A stretch of 64,000 nucleotides of DNA from Dictyobacter aurantiacus (GCF_003967515.1 NZ_BIFQ01000001.1:4960001-5024000), one strand, 5' to 3'; numbered from the stretch's first letter, positions 43,648 through 53,244 are shown. The notes: generated by a model not told the origin, from the letters alone. A program made the numbers and translations.

Positions 43648-43670
43648 GTAGGCTCGGCCCTTGCGGCCAA
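43648..43670 (+). repeat. Hairpin repeat family A copy
   Basis: GTAGGC, arms TCGGCC/GGCCAA around CTTGC with one mismatch; 40 bp upstream of the DsbA-like start. Confidence 0.6.
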
Positions 43671-43711
43671 TACTTTCAATTTAAGGACATGCAAAAAGAG
43701 AAAAAACCACA

Positions 43712-43861
43712 GTACGTGCGGGGCTTGCCCCCGCTTTGTTTGCTTCCCAAAAGAAAAAGCTCCTTCAAAGCGATTGAGAACAGTTGCATGCGATGCATCG
43801 CATCATGCTCGTTGCTTTTTCGAGTGGCGAGCAAGCAAGCGGGGGCAAGCCCCGCACGTAC
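43712..43861. repeat. Paired family A hairpins in inverted order
   Basis: 43712-43734 (GTACGT, arms GCGGGG/CCCCGC) and the exact inverted partner 43839-43861 enclose about 100 bp. The outer sequence GTACGTGCGGGGCTTGCCCC is identical in both, so the whole behaves as a 150-bp inverted-repeat element. Confidence 0.85.
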
Positions 43862-43975
43862 TCTCGTCTCTTTCTTGTTACTGCAGACACATTGACCCGA
43901 CGATACGCAGCGCAACGGCGTAGGTGTAGCGGCCTGTATGTCCTATGGAAAGCATACCAGCGAGCTCACCGGATG

Positions 43976-43996
43976 CAGAGATCGTTACCTATCGTC
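43976..43996 (-). repeat. Repeat family E copy 4
   Basis: On the minus strand GACGATAGGTAACGATCTCT and one more G; the only inverted copy of the four. Confidence 0.65.
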
Positions 43997-44065
43997 TATC
44001 CATCGCTTGATGTCCTGGAGGTTTGAGCCGGGCGTGGAGAGGGAAATCAGCCGGGCGGGCGGAAT

Positions 44066-46687
44066 CTATAGTGTTTCCTTGTTTTGATCGAGGGCGGTCT
44101 CGGTGGCGTGCAGACGCTGGCTGGTAGCAATGGTGGCGGGATGGTCGGGGCCAAAGACATGTTGCTGTATCTCCAGGGCTTGCTGGTAGAGGAGTTCAGC
44201 TTCCGCCAGACAGCCCCGGTCTTGCTGAAAGCGGGCGAAATCATAGAGCACGCATGCCGTCTTGTAGTGCTGCGGCGTCAGGTATGATTCGTGGATCTGC
44301 AGGGCGCGCTGATAGAGTCTTTCCGCCTCGGCATCTTTGCCCTGTGTGTGGTAGATGTTCGCCAGCCCATTCAGCGTGATCGCTACCTGTGGATGGGCTG
44401 ATTGAACCTGCTGCTCCCAGATGTGCAGTGCGCGCTGGTAAAATAACTCGGCCTCCACGTACTTTCCCTGTTTGTAGTAGAGCAGGCCTAATCCATTCAG
44501 TATGATGCCGGTCTTCATATGCTCCGGTCCCAGCTGCTGCTCGCGGATGCGTAGAGCGCGCTGGTAGAGCGACTCGGCCTCTGAGTAGCGACCCTGCTGG
44601 GTATAGAGAAGCGCCAGCGCATTCAAGGTATAGGCTGTCCGGAGATGTTCGGGTCCCAGCAGCTGCTCGCGGATGCGCAGAGCGCGCAGATAGAGCGGCT
44701 CGGCCTCAGTGAAGCGGCCCTGCTCCGCGTAGAGAAATCCCAGTCCATGCAGTAGATAGGCCAGGGGAGGTTGCTCTGATCCCACCTGCTTTTCCCAGAT
44801 CTGCAGGGCGCGCTGGTAGAGCGGCTCGGCCTCGGCGTAGCGGCCCTGCTCTGAGTACAGAAAGCCCAATCCATGCAGGGTAATAGTCAGCAGGGAGGGC
44901 TGAGGCGTTGTAACCTGTTGCTCCAGGATATGCAAAGCCCGCTGGCGCAGAGGTTCGGCCTCGGCATACTTGCCCTGCTCATAGTACAGCTGCGACAGTC
45001 CATTGAGGGAAGCAACCAGCTTGAGATAATGGTCCGGCCCGGCCAGCTGCTCCCAGATATGTATGGCCCGCTTATTGAATGTTTCGGCCTGCCTGTACAT
45101 GGCCCGCTCGCCGAGATACGTCGCGGTGCGATCGAACATCTCGGCCGCCTCTGGCAAAAAGAGTTGATATTGTTGGACCAGTGTGTCCAGAGCCTGAACC
45201 TGCGCCATATTGCGCTGGCACTTGCGCCAGACGGCAACATTATCTTTGGGATCATCGGGGAAAGCCAGCCAGACGGCCCGCACGATGCGCTCTGTCCACA
45301 GGCGTTGTTCCTGCTGTGACAGACGTGCTCTGACGACCACCTGCACCAGGCGATGCAGGCTGAGCAGACGATGCTCCGCCAGGCGTTTTACCAGAGAAAA
45401 AGAGAGCAACTCCTCCAGCATCTGGTTGAAGGTGAAGAGATCCGACACAGCCTTTTGTAGCGCGGGTGGCCACTGGCTCGCCCCGTTGATGAGCAGCTCT
45501 TCGGGGATATCATCGGGAGAGAGGAATGCGCACAGATTTAACAATTCCGCGGCCGCCGGGTTGACCTGCTCGATGCGCTGGAAAGAGAGAGACCAGGTGG
45601 TAGCCACCGACTCGGGATAGCGCATGCTCTGCCAGCCACGGCGCGACAGCAAGGCATGACGATGCTGTTCATAGAGCAGCCGATAATCACAGAACCGGGA
45701 GGCGGTCTCTTCGATATAGGCGCCCGCCTGGTCCAGGGCCAGCGGAAATTGTCCGAGCGCGACGACGATCTTTTCCGCCTCGGCCACCTCCTCCGGCAGC
45801 GTATGCGGACGTCGCGCGCGCCGCAGTAAGAAGCGGGTCCCCTCTTCTACGCTCATAGTCTCCAGGGTAATCGGGATCGTCAGTGAGCCCACTGCGCTGG
45901 CGCGCGTGGTCAGCAAGATATTGCCGTTGCCGCGTCGCGGCAGGTAGTCATAGATAAAAGAAAGATCATCGACGTTATCTACAATCAGCAGCCAGGGTTG
46001 CTCGCAATACTCGAACCAGCGGATAATCTCCGCGACAAGCTGACGCTGGTCCGTCTCATTTCTGGCTTTAAACGAGGGAAGCTGTGTCGCCAGTGATATG
46101 AAATCGGTCAGAATGGATTCCTCGCTGGCCGCATTGATCCAGATGGTATGCGTATAGAGTCCCTTGATGCGCGCGCGATACGCATATTCCACCGCGATTT
46201 GCGTTTTTCCAATCCCACCTAATCCTGTAAGCGCCAGCAGTTGCGTCATGGTAGGCTGGTGAGGGTCGGTCTCGTTGGAAACGGTAAATTGCTGTTCCAA
46301 CTGCGCCAGTATCTCTTCGCGTCCGGTAAAGTAGGGATTGCGCGTGTATGGCACGGTCCAGAGCATGGACTCCTCGCCAGGTGCGACTGCTGATGGCGTC
46401 GCCGTTAGCCGTTCGTTCCTTTCGGGCGTAGAAGCGGGGGCGGCTTCAGGGGCGGGCGTGGGCGAATCTTCGGGAGTGGTGGGGAGAGCATCTTCAACCA
46501 GGCCGAGCTCCTGGGGGCTGGCATCAAAAAGAGAACAGAGCTTGATGCGATAGTAGGCACTGGGTTGCTGGTTGCCGCGTTCCCAGCGCTGATACGTAAC
46601 AATTGAAACGCCTATCTGATCTGCGACATCCTGTTGCCGCCAGTTGCGCAAAACACGTTGCCGGCGCAAGCGCTCATTTCTCGACAT
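44066..46687 (-). CDS. HTH-STAND NTPase with TPR repeats (XRE/NB-ARC/TPR)
   Basis: 873 residues. N-terminal XRE-type helix-turn-helix (about 8-60, QQDVADQIGVSIVTYQRWERG), a Pro/Ala linker (70-100), then NB-ARC ATPase. Walker A is GLGGIGKT (155-162), Walker B WLLIVDN (232-238), and a sensor NILLTTRAS follows. At least eight kinesin-light-chain-type TPRs lie at about 545-870 (LYYEQGKYAEAEPLRQRAL and variants). STAND proteins are ATP-driven switches; with a DNA-binding head this is probably a signal-responsive transcription regulator. A defence role is possible but not shown. Single gene, ATG start with GAGGAAA upstream. Confidence 0.92.
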   Translation of the reverse strand: MSRNERLRRQRVLRNWRQQDVADQIGVSIVTYQRWERGNQQPSAYYRIKLCSLFDASPQELGLVEDALPTTPEDSPTPAPEAAPASTPERNERLTATPSAVAPGEESMLWTVPYTRNPYFTGREEILAQLEQQFTVSNETDPHQPTMTQLLALTGLGGIGKTQIAVEYAYRARIKGLYTHTIWINAASEESILTDFISLATQLPSFKARNETDQRQLVAEIIRWFEYCEQPWLLIVDNVDDLSFIYDYLPRRGNGNILLTTRASAVGSLTIPITLETMSVEEGTRFLLRRARRPHTLPEEVAEAEKIVVALGQFPLALDQAGAYIEETASRFCDYRLLYEQHRHALLSRRGWQSMRYPESVATTWSLSFQRIEQVNPAAAELLNLCAFLSPDDIPEELLINGASQWPPALQKAVSDLFTFNQMLEELLSFSLVKRLAEHRLLSLHRLVQVVVRARLSQQEQRLWTERIVRAVWLAFPDDPKDNVAVWRKCQRNMAQVQALDTLVQQYQLFLPEAAEMFDRTATYLGERAMYRQAETFNKRAIHIWEQLAGPDHYLKLVASLNGLSQLYYEQGKYAEAEPLRQRALHILEQQVTTPQPSLLTITLHGLGFLYSEQGRYAEAEPLYQRALQIWEKQVGSEQPPLAYLLHGLGFLYAEQGRFTEAEPLYLRALRIREQLLGPEHLRTAYTLNALALLYTQQGRYSEAESLYQRALRIREQQLGPEHMKTGIILNGLGLLYYKQGKYVEAELFYQRALHIWEQQVQSAHPQVAITLNGLANIYHTQGKDAEAERLYQRALQIHESYLTPQHYKTACVLYDFARFQQDRGCLAEAELLYQQALEIQQHVFGPDHPATIATSQRLHATETALDQNKETL

Positions 46688-46993
46688 GCTTTCCTCTGTA
46701 ACGATTGGTCAGCAGCAGATGGCTACAGTAAATAGCATCTGACCTGCACTATCTTTGTTCTCAAGCGATGTTAATTATCGCGCAGTGTGGTGCCTGGTAT
46801 CGGACATGCACATGATATCACAGTATCACGATTGACGATTCCACTGCTTCGTGCAACGAATAGCGCAAACTCGTACCCCTGGGGCGCACCTTCCACCAAA
46901 GATAACACCGCTCCTTACCGGCACCGATCAGCGCAAGCGCGTACCACTTATCGTTTGCCCTTTTGCTGGAAATGCTCATGTATTGGAAAAGCT
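46688..46993. other. Intergenic spacer
   Basis: Upstream of the STAND gene. Short frames only; no repeat or clear promoter seen. Confidence 0.45.
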
Positions 46994-47021
46994 GCGGCCC
47001 CCATAGTGCTATGGGGACCGC
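46994..47021 (-). terminator. Intrinsic terminator of the dab operon
   Basis: Read leftward, GCGGTCCCCATAG pairs with CTATGGGGGCCGC (one mismatch) around a two-base loop and is followed by AGCTTTTCC. It lies 100 bp past the last gene (stop 47121). Confidence 0.65.
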
Positions 47022-47120
47022 AACTCCTCTTTTGCCAATGCGCTATTAGCCTACGCGTACAAACTTGATGGCGTCTGCATGAGCATAGTTATTTGTTCTC
47101 GTGAGCGTTATACCTGGAGA

Positions 47121-47636
47121 CTACTGCCGCTTCCTCGCACTATTGATCACGTCGAGGTGCCCGGTCAACCTGGCTTCGTCCAGGCTGACGGTATAGCATG
47201 CGCTTTGCGGTTCGATGGCCAGTATTAATCGGTTTGCCTGCGCTATCTGCTCCAGATAGGCAAAGTGCTGGCTGTGCTCAAAGCGCAGGATGAGCCGATA
47301 GTTCTCATGGTGACTGACGCTCAGGAATAGGAATGTGTCGCTCAGGTGCTGGTCGGCTGTCATATATGTACACCAGGATGGCCAGTAGTCGAAGGCATCG
47401 TCATGGTGCTCAAGAAGTCCTGGCAGGCGTGGGTGCTGCTCGATATCCAGCAGAAGTGTCGGCTGCGGAGCGTCGGGCAGGAACCGAAATGGGATTGCTT
47501 CCTGCTTCAATGTTGCCAGTTGTTGCTGCCAGAATGCCGTGAATGGCGTTTCACTCGCGTCAGTATTGCTGCATATATACAGGGATGGCTGCCGATGGAT
47601 GTCAGGTATCTCAAGAATATCAATATCTTTTAACAT
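47121..47636 (-). CDS. Unknown protein at the end of the dab operon
   Basis: 171 residues, soluble, no signal. Contains FAYLEQIAQANRLILAIEP and an N-terminal MLKDIDILEIPDIHRQPSLYI, with many His and Gln. I recognise no family. It starts 28 bp after the dabA stop, on the same strand, and is followed by the terminator, so it is probably cotranscribed and may be an accessory to the carbon pump. Confidence 0.75.
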   Translation of the reverse strand: MLKDIDILEIPDIHRQPSLYICSNTDASETPFTAFWQQQLATLKQEAIPFRFLPDAPQPTLLLDIEQHPRLPGLLEHHDDAFDYWPSWCTYMTADQHLSDTFLFLSVSHHENYRLILRFEHSQHFAYLEQIAQANRLILAIEPQSACYTVSLDEARLTGHLDVINSARKRQ

Positions 47637-47663
47637 GGGTCACCGTGCCTTTCTTTCTTCGGG

Positions 47664-50423
47664 CTATAGTGCATACCAACTTGTAGCGGATGCAAATTCA
47701 TAGGCCGCTGTTGTGCTTGAGTCGTAAGCGATCAACGTAATCCACTGGTTTTTCACCAGGTTGTTCAATTGTTCATGCCGTACGAGGATAGTGGCTATGC
47801 GCTCTGGATCAGCCTCAATGATGGCGAGCAGACGCATGGGTTCGTGATACAGGTCATTGTTACCGTACATGACAGATTGCATGGGAAGTCCGATCAGCAG
47901 GTCGCTCTGCTGACCCTGCATTACTCCAATCTGACCGACAACGTTATGCAGCAGTTTGGTATCGCTGCCGAAGGCCTGGTTGTCGATAGTGGAGAAGTAG
48001 TACTGCATATTAATCCATTCGCCGACCACCAGCGGGGCCGTCATGATGCTTTCCAGAATGCTGCCGTCTGGATCCTGGCCCTGGTCATAGGAGTGCAGGA
48101 AGACACGTCCTTCCAGGTCGAGTTGCTCTGTCAGGCTACGGCGTCCACAGAGGAAGGCAGCGTTGCGGGCCAGCCCCCACTCGGGACGGATCTGAGACCA
48201 GTCGGTGGCCCGCTGCTGAACGTGCCGGGTGACGTTTTGTTGTCCCTGGCTGGCGTCGGGCAGGTTGAGCAGGCGCAGGCTGGCGTTGTCTTTTCCTGCT
48301 CGGGCAAGATCTTGCTTGAGCTGTTGCAACTCGGCTGCATGACTGGCAGGCACCTGGTCTTCGTTCAGGATGCGGATCTCGTCGGTGGTTGTGTTGTGCT
48401 CGCCGGCCAGAAACATGCTCTCTTCAGGTATGGTGATGCCCTGCTCCGCCAGCAACGCCCGAATGGCGGGGCTGTTAAGGATGCTGGCAGTGACGAAGGC
48501 ACTGTTGCCGCCAGCATTGCCTCCACAGGCACCACAATCCAGGGATGAGGCATAGGGATTATTCTCGGACTGGCTGCCATGACCACAGAGCAGGATCAGG
48601 CGCGCGAAATTACTGGTCAGACCGATGCCGCGCAACATGTTCCCGACCATGCCAGCTTGCTCTTCTCTACTCATGCCAGGCACCGAGAGGTCGGTCAGGA
48701 TTGATGGCTCGGTTGGAACCCTCGGCAAGAGTTTCTCTGTGATTCTGTTCTGTAGCTGTTTCCAGCGGTCGGGTAGCAGGGTTTTGCCCAGGAGAGGAAA
48801 GAGGAAGAAACCTCCAACCATTTCCACAAAGGCAAATGGTGTGAGCAGATGCTCACGGAGCGCATGGATGAGCAGGTGCCAGCTATGGATCAGAGCGTTC
48901 CCGCTCAAATTCTGCTTGCTTATGGTCCGGGCGTTTGCTCTGGGGAGCTCGCTGACGTGTGATGTGGGCGTGATAAGGGCCGGAGCCAGGGTGAGATTGC
49001 CCGATGCCCCAAAGGGATGATAGAGCATCGGTACTCCAAAGAAGCCAGCCACGCCATAGGTTTCATAGGGGCCCAGCGTTTCAATGCAGCGGCGCATGCC
49101 CTCGGAGCGTACATCAATACAGAAGAGGGCCTGCACCTGTGCTTTTTGCGCGGCCGCCGTTTTCGGCTCTACGGTTTTGTGGGCGCGCAAGGTGGTGAGC
49201 AGATGGTCGCGATAGTGGAGCTCATACGCCTTCTGCCAGAGCACCTGCTGTTTCTCGACACTCCAGCTGCTGGCGAGTTGCAGCAGTCGAGAGAAATGCG
49301 TGGCGGGAAGCTCGGCTATCTCCTGCGCCTGTAGATGCACAATATCGCACAGTACAACGAGGCGCGCGATCAGCTCCTTCGTTTGTTCCGGCTCCCTCTC
49401 TTTGCCCTTGCCTGTAAAGAGGCTCGTCAACACAGACTTTATATGTGATGGCTGTCGGGCATGCATCTCCAGGTACGTGAGCTCGTAGAAGAGGCGCACA
49501 GCCAGGTAGTCGGTGAGTGTGATGGGATAGCGTTGCTGCCATAGGGATTCGGGATGTTCCTCACGCCAGCGTATGATGCTTGCCCAACCAGGAAGCTGTG
49601 CCAGGTGACGCATGAACTGTTCGGTCCAGAACATCTGTATGTCGCTGGCTGCTGAAGGAGAGAGGTGCCGCGCCAGACCCTGCAGGCAGAGTTCCAGGGT
49701 CGCGTCCGCCTCATCCGGCAGGTCACGAATGCTCTTGTGCAGTGTCCGATCTCCCAGAAAACTGAAGATCCCACCTTCTCCAGCCAGATCTTTCCAGCAT
49801 TGGTAAAATCCCTTCTCACGTCCTGGCATGCTCCAGCCGGCCTGGCCCTCATCGAGAAAGGCCGCGCACCACAGAACCATCTGGTTGTTGACCATCGTGG
49901 TAATCTCTGATGTGACAGGCGTTTCTTCCTGTTTCCCCTCTTCTTGTACGTCCTCCGACCACACTGGATGCGCCGCTGGCAGGCTCTGACTGACCACTTT
50001 CCAGAGTTCAGACTTCCCCGCCTTCACCTTCTCAGGGGTCTCTTCCTGCCGCAGCCAGGCGCTGTATACCTGTTGGAGGGGCAGCGTCCGGGTCCCCAGT
50101 TCAATACTGGTGGGCAGCGCAAGTGTTTGTTGCAAGGCCACAATGGCGGAGCTTATGTCCTGCTCACTGATGCGTCGTTGTGTGAAAAAGGTACGATACG
50201 TTGTCAGAGGGAGAAAACCCTGTCCTCTCCCCATTTTGCGCGCGTCCCGTACGGCCTGGTGAAAGGGGAGATGCTCCAGATTGGCCAGGGCGTTGTTAGC
50301 GATAAATGAGTCCAGCGGCCAGTAGGGCGCGATGATCTGGCTCGCTTCGCGGATACAACGCGGAACATCCACCTGCATCTCCATCAGGGCCGGGCTCTTA
50401 CTCTCTGTGTAGGTTTTTTCCAT
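47664..50423 (-). CDS. dabA: DabA, catalytic subunit of an energy-coupled inorganic carbon pump (DUF2309)
   Basis: 919 residues from ATG 50423 (CAGGAG upstream). The beta-carbonic-anhydrase-like zinc site is intact: Cys435 and Asp437 in FCIDVRSE, His615 in CGHGSQSENNPYAS, and Cys630 in LDCGACGGNAGGN. DabA hydrates CO2 to bicarbonate in one direction, driven by ion flow through DabB. It is a peripheral membrane protein. The same protein family occurs in autotrophs and heterotrophs; here it may feed anaplerotic carboxylases. Confidence 0.95.
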   Translation of the reverse strand: MEKTYTESKSPALMEMQVDVPRCIREASQIIAPYWPLDSFIANNALANLEHLPFHQAVRDARKMGRGQGFLPLTTYRTFFTQRRISEQDISSAIVALQQTLALPTSIELGTRTLPLQQVYSAWLRQEETPEKVKAGKSELWKVVSQSLPAAHPVWSEDVQEEGKQEETPVTSEITTMVNNQMVLWCAAFLDEGQAGWSMPGREKGFYQCWKDLAGEGGIFSFLGDRTLHKSIRDLPDEADATLELCLQGLARHLSPSAASDIQMFWTEQFMRHLAQLPGWASIIRWREEHPESLWQQRYPITLTDYLAVRLFYELTYLEMHARQPSHIKSVLTSLFTGKGKEREPEQTKELIARLVVLCDIVHLQAQEIAELPATHFSRLLQLASSWSVEKQQVLWQKAYELHYRDHLLTTLRAHKTVEPKTAAAQKAQVQALFCIDVRSEGMRRCIETLGPYETYGVAGFFGVPMLYHPFGASGNLTLAPALITPTSHVSELPRANARTISKQNLSGNALIHSWHLLIHALREHLLTPFAFVEMVGGFFLFPLLGKTLLPDRWKQLQNRITEKLLPRVPTEPSILTDLSVPGMSREEQAGMVGNMLRGIGLTSNFARLILLCGHGSQSENNPYASSLDCGACGGNAGGNSAFVTASILNSPAIRALLAEQGITIPEESMFLAGEHNTTTDEIRILNEDQVPASHAAELQQLKQDLARAGKDNASLRLLNLPDASQGQQNVTRHVQQRATDWSQIRPEWGLARNAAFLCGRRSLTEQLDLEGRVFLHSYDQGQDPDGSILESIMTAPLVVGEWINMQYYFSTIDNQAFGSDTKLLHNVVGQIGVMQGQQSDLLIGLPMQSVMYGNNDLYHEPMRLLAIIEADPERIATILVRHEQLNNLVKNQWITLIAYDSSTTAAYEFASATSWYAL

Positions 50424-50462
50424 AAAGATACTCCTGTTTTCTGCTCTTTGTTCTTGCATGGC

Positions 50463-52028
50463 TTAACCAATCTTTCGCACGCCACGATACAGAGCAAACA
50501 CATAGAGCCTCTTGAGGAAGGTGTTTATCTGTTGTGGTTGGTGTAGAGATGGCAGGATGATTGAGATCAGGCCCGCGCACAATAGGAAGATGCTGCCGCT
50601 CGTGAAGAGCAGACTGTTTGGTGTAAATGGATTCGCGGCCACGACTGGAGCGAAGAATATTTCGATACCGTGGATGGCGATGGTGTAGAGCAAAATGATA
50701 CCGAGCACACCAATGGTGGCAGGCAGGATGTATCGCGGAAAATGGAAGGAGATGCGTAGCGTTCTGGCAAGTGCGTGGGCGATCGTCATCCAGGCAAATA
50801 GGAGGATCATATTACCTGGCTTGAACGGCGGATCAATGGCAATCTGCATCAAGGCAAAGACCAGTGCCACGAGCAGGCCGCTCATGAACAGGATACGCGC
50901 TGAGGTGAGCGGCGTGGCGGATGCTGGTGGGGAGAAGAGGCGGCTGCTGTTTTTCTGCTGGATCACCGATCCCGAGTTGAGGAAGGCGTGCGCTTTAAAG
51001 AAACCATGCACGATGATGTGCAGCAGGGCTAAAGCAAACATGCCCAGGCCACATTCCAGGATCATGAAGCCCATCTGCCCCATGGTTGAATAGACAAGCA
51101 TGCCTTTGACATCGTTGCGGGTAAGCATGACCATGGACCCATACAGGGCCGTCAGGCCACCGATGACGATGGCGCATCCCATGGTGAACGGCGTGGCGAC
51201 GACGAGCGCGCTCAAGCGGATCAGCAGAAATCCGCCGGCGTTGATTAAACCGGCATGCATTAACGCTGAGACTGGCGTTGGAGCTTCAACGGATGATGGC
51301 AGCCAGCTGTGCAGTGGTAGTTGCGCTGATTTGGCTATGGCCGCTACCAGGAGTGCGAGCGTGAGTAACGTTCCCTCGACGCCTCCCATGTGCTCCATGC
51401 TGGTGGAAAGGATGGCCTGAATACTGAATGTATGGAATAATTGCCATGTAAGGATGAGCGCACATATCAGCGCGATGTCTCCGATCAGGTCGATGCGCAA
51501 TTTCATCCATGCGGCGCGCCAGGAAAGCGGGCGGTGCTGGTAGTGAGCGAGCAAAAAGGTCAGCGTCAAACCTTTGAGCATCCAGAAAAGGCCGAGCATC
51601 AAGAGATTATTGGCCAGAATGACCAGGATCACTTCGAGGGTGACCAGGCTCAGCAGGAAGAAGTAGCGGTAAAAGTAACGCTCCTCCTGCATCGCTCGCA
51701 AAGAATAGAGATGGACAATTCCGCTGACCGTGATTACCAGCAGGAGCATGCTCACACTGACACGATCCAGCAGAAAGCCCAGAGGCACAATCTGTGTGGA
51801 TGCCAGCGGCACCCGTACCAGCGACAGATCGAATGGCCCATGCACGATGACCAGCACAAAGAGGCTCAGCGCACACATCCATAACAAACCAAAATGTATC
51901 TGCACATAGCGAGCTATGCGGGCTGTAGATAAATGGGGGAGGAATAAAGAAATTCCCATCAACGTGACCATCAATAGTGGAATGAGTAGCAGCGGCAGCA
52001 GTATCCCATTCGCTAATACACTGACCAT
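50463..52028 (-). CDS. dabB: DabB, membrane subunit (NuoL/MrpA-like) of the inorganic carbon pump
   Basis: 521 residues from ATG 52028 (AGAAAGGA upstream). About 13 membrane segments. Proton-conducting antiporter core with SWLPSSVEAPTPVSALMHAGLINAGGFLLIRL and STMGQMGFMILECGLG, split here only as landmarks, the hallmark of NADH dehydrogenase subunit 5 relatives. Together with DabA it couples cation influx to CO2 hydration. 39 bp separate it from dabA. The promoter region is shared with the divergent winged-helix gene. Confidence 0.95.
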   Translation of the reverse strand: MVSVLANGILLPLLLIPLLMVTLMGISLFLPHLSTARIARYVQIHFGLLWMCALSLFVLVIVHGPFDLSLVRVPLASTQIVPLGFLLDRVSVSMLLLVITVSGIVHLYSLRAMQEERYFYRYFFLLSLVTLEVILVILANNLLMLGLFWMLKGLTLTFLLAHYQHRPLSWRAAWMKLRIDLIGDIALICALILTWQLFHTFSIQAILSTSMEHMGGVEGTLLTLALLVAAIAKSAQLPLHSWLPSSVEAPTPVSALMHAGLINAGGFLLIRLSALVVATPFTMGCAIVIGGLTALYGSMVMLTRNDVKGMLVYSTMGQMGFMILECGLGMFALALLHIIVHGFFKAHAFLNSGSVIQQKNSSRLFSPPASATPLTSARILFMSGLLVALVFALMQIAIDPPFKPGNMILLFAWMTIAHALARTLRISFHFPRYILPATIGVLGIILLYTIAIHGIEIFFAPVVAANPFTPNSLLFTSGSIFLLCAGLISIILPSLHQPQQINTFLKRLYVFALYRGVRKIG

Positions 52029-52100
52029 ATAGTTCCTTTCTTCCCAAAAAGATGCTATGATTACCGTGTAAACGTAGTTGCGAAAATCAAAACACGAAAT

Positions 52101-52169
52101 ATAATTCATGTATTATGATGCGGTAAAAAGGAGTCGTTTGTCAAGGTTTCTGTAACGTTTCCTGGAAAC
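52101..52169. promoter_or_regulatory. Operator candidates between dabB and the winged-helix gene
   Basis: GTTTCCTGGAAAC (52157-52169) is a perfect dyad with a one-base centre. ATAATTCATGTATTAT (52101-52116) is a second, imperfect one. Both lie in the 219-bp divergent promoter region and are natural sites for the winged-helix protein. Confidence 0.5.
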
Positions 52170-52247
52170 TGGTGGATCGGCAGCTCAAATTTGGGAATAG
52201 TGTGCTCGTGTTAACCACATTTGCTTATGGAAGGGAGAGATGCCGTT

Positions 52248-52547
52248 ATGCGTCCTCGATGGACATTTTTAACCAATCATGCCCAGGTCTTTCTGTGTGT
52301 TACCCAGAATCCTCACCTGACTGCCAGGGAGATCTCGGCAATAGTTGGTATTACCGAGCGTGCAGTGCAACGCATCTTAAGCGATCTCGAAGAAGACGGC
52401 TACGTGCAGGCTTTCCGTGAAGGCAGAAATAATCGCTACACCACCGATCTGGATATGCCACTGCGCCACCCGGCCCAGCATGGACAACGCGTTGGTGATC
52501 TGCTAGAACAAATCATGGAAGAGACCTCTGACAATAACTATTCTTAA
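52248..52547 (+). CDS. Winged-helix transcriptional regulator next to dabAB
   Basis: 99 residues from ATG 52248 (GAAGGGAGAG upstream). Winged HTH of MarR/ArsR-like fold: TAREISAIVGITERAVQRIL is the helix-turn-helix and REGRNNRYTTD the wing. Divergent transcription from dabBA suggests control of the carbon pump. No Cys or obvious sensor domain, so the signal is unknown. Confidence 0.87.
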   Translation: MRPRWTFLTNHAQVFLCVTQNPHLTAREISAIVGITERAVQRILSDLEEDGYVQAFREGRNNRYTTDLDMPLRHPAQHGQRVGDLLEQIMEETSDNNYS

Positions 52548-52678
52548 AGCTCAGGTCTCTTCCAGCATCATTTTGCATCGGGCTTCAATATATGCTACAA
52601 TTTTCGTGATATGGTTTTCGTATGTTGAACCTATGGTATGCCGTTCAATTGTGTGAGCAGAGCTCGCCACCAGAGACA

Positions 52679-52802
52679 GTGTTTGATTCTCGTCACCCTG
52701 GGGGTGAGTGAGCGCCCCCGCACGCGCGTCCGCTGCGCAGCCGCGCTGGTTTGTAAGTTGGTGCAGCAGGGGCGCAAAAGCGCCCCTGCTGCACCAACTT
52801 AC
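52679..52802 (+). repeat. Family F unit 1: conserved leader plus long perfect hairpin
   Basis: Starts GTGTTTGATTCTCGTCA, contains GGGGGTG...GCGCCCCC and the core GCGCCCCCGCACGCGCGTC. It ends in a 23-bp perfect stem (52753-52775 with 52780-52802, loop AAAA). Confidence 0.8.
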
Positions 52803-52884
52803 CATGGACTCATGAGCACCAGAAGAGCGAAAGCTCAGGCGCGCTGCAAGCCATGATCATGCAAATCCAACACTGTCAGAGAGT

Positions 52885-52991
52885 GTGTTTGACCCTTATC
52901 ACTTTGGGGATATGTGAGCGCCCCCGCACGCGCGTCTGCACCGGTTTGTATATTGTTGCATCGGGTGCGCATCCGTGCACCCGATGCAACA
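52885..52991 (+). repeat. Family F unit 2
   Basis: GTGTTTGACCCTTATCA leader, the same 19-bp core, and a 15-bp perfect stem (52954-52968 with 52977-52991) whose sequence differs from unit 1. Confidence 0.8.
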
Positions 52992-53073
52992 ACCTATAAG
53001 AACGTGTCTGACTCTCATAATGATGGCCTGCGGTCTGCATCGGTTTTCGCACCTTCGGTGCTCAGCATTCCGT

Positions 53074-53197
53074 TATGTATTCGTGCATGGGCGCGCATCA
53101 GCGCGCCCATGCACGAATACATAAAATCGGTGCGGCCGCGGAGCGGACGCGCGTGCGGGGGCGCGCATGCACCCCCAACATGACGGAAGTCAAACAC
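53074..53197 (-). repeat. Family F unit 3 (inverted)
   Basis: On the minus strand GTGTTTGACTTCCGTCAT leader, the same core, then a 23-bp perfect stem (53074-53096 with 53101-53123, loop ATCA). A degenerate further leader lies on its left at about 53003-53030. Confidence 0.8.
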
Positions 53198-53244
53198 ATT
53201 CAGAGAGCAGCAGCCATGACTGTTTTTCAATCGTATGAGGTAAA

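Noticed and set aside
44084..46602. Several plus-strand open frames opposite the STAND gene
   Set aside because: They lie wholly within the 873-residue gene, whose domains are clear; GC-rich codons leave the opposite strand open.
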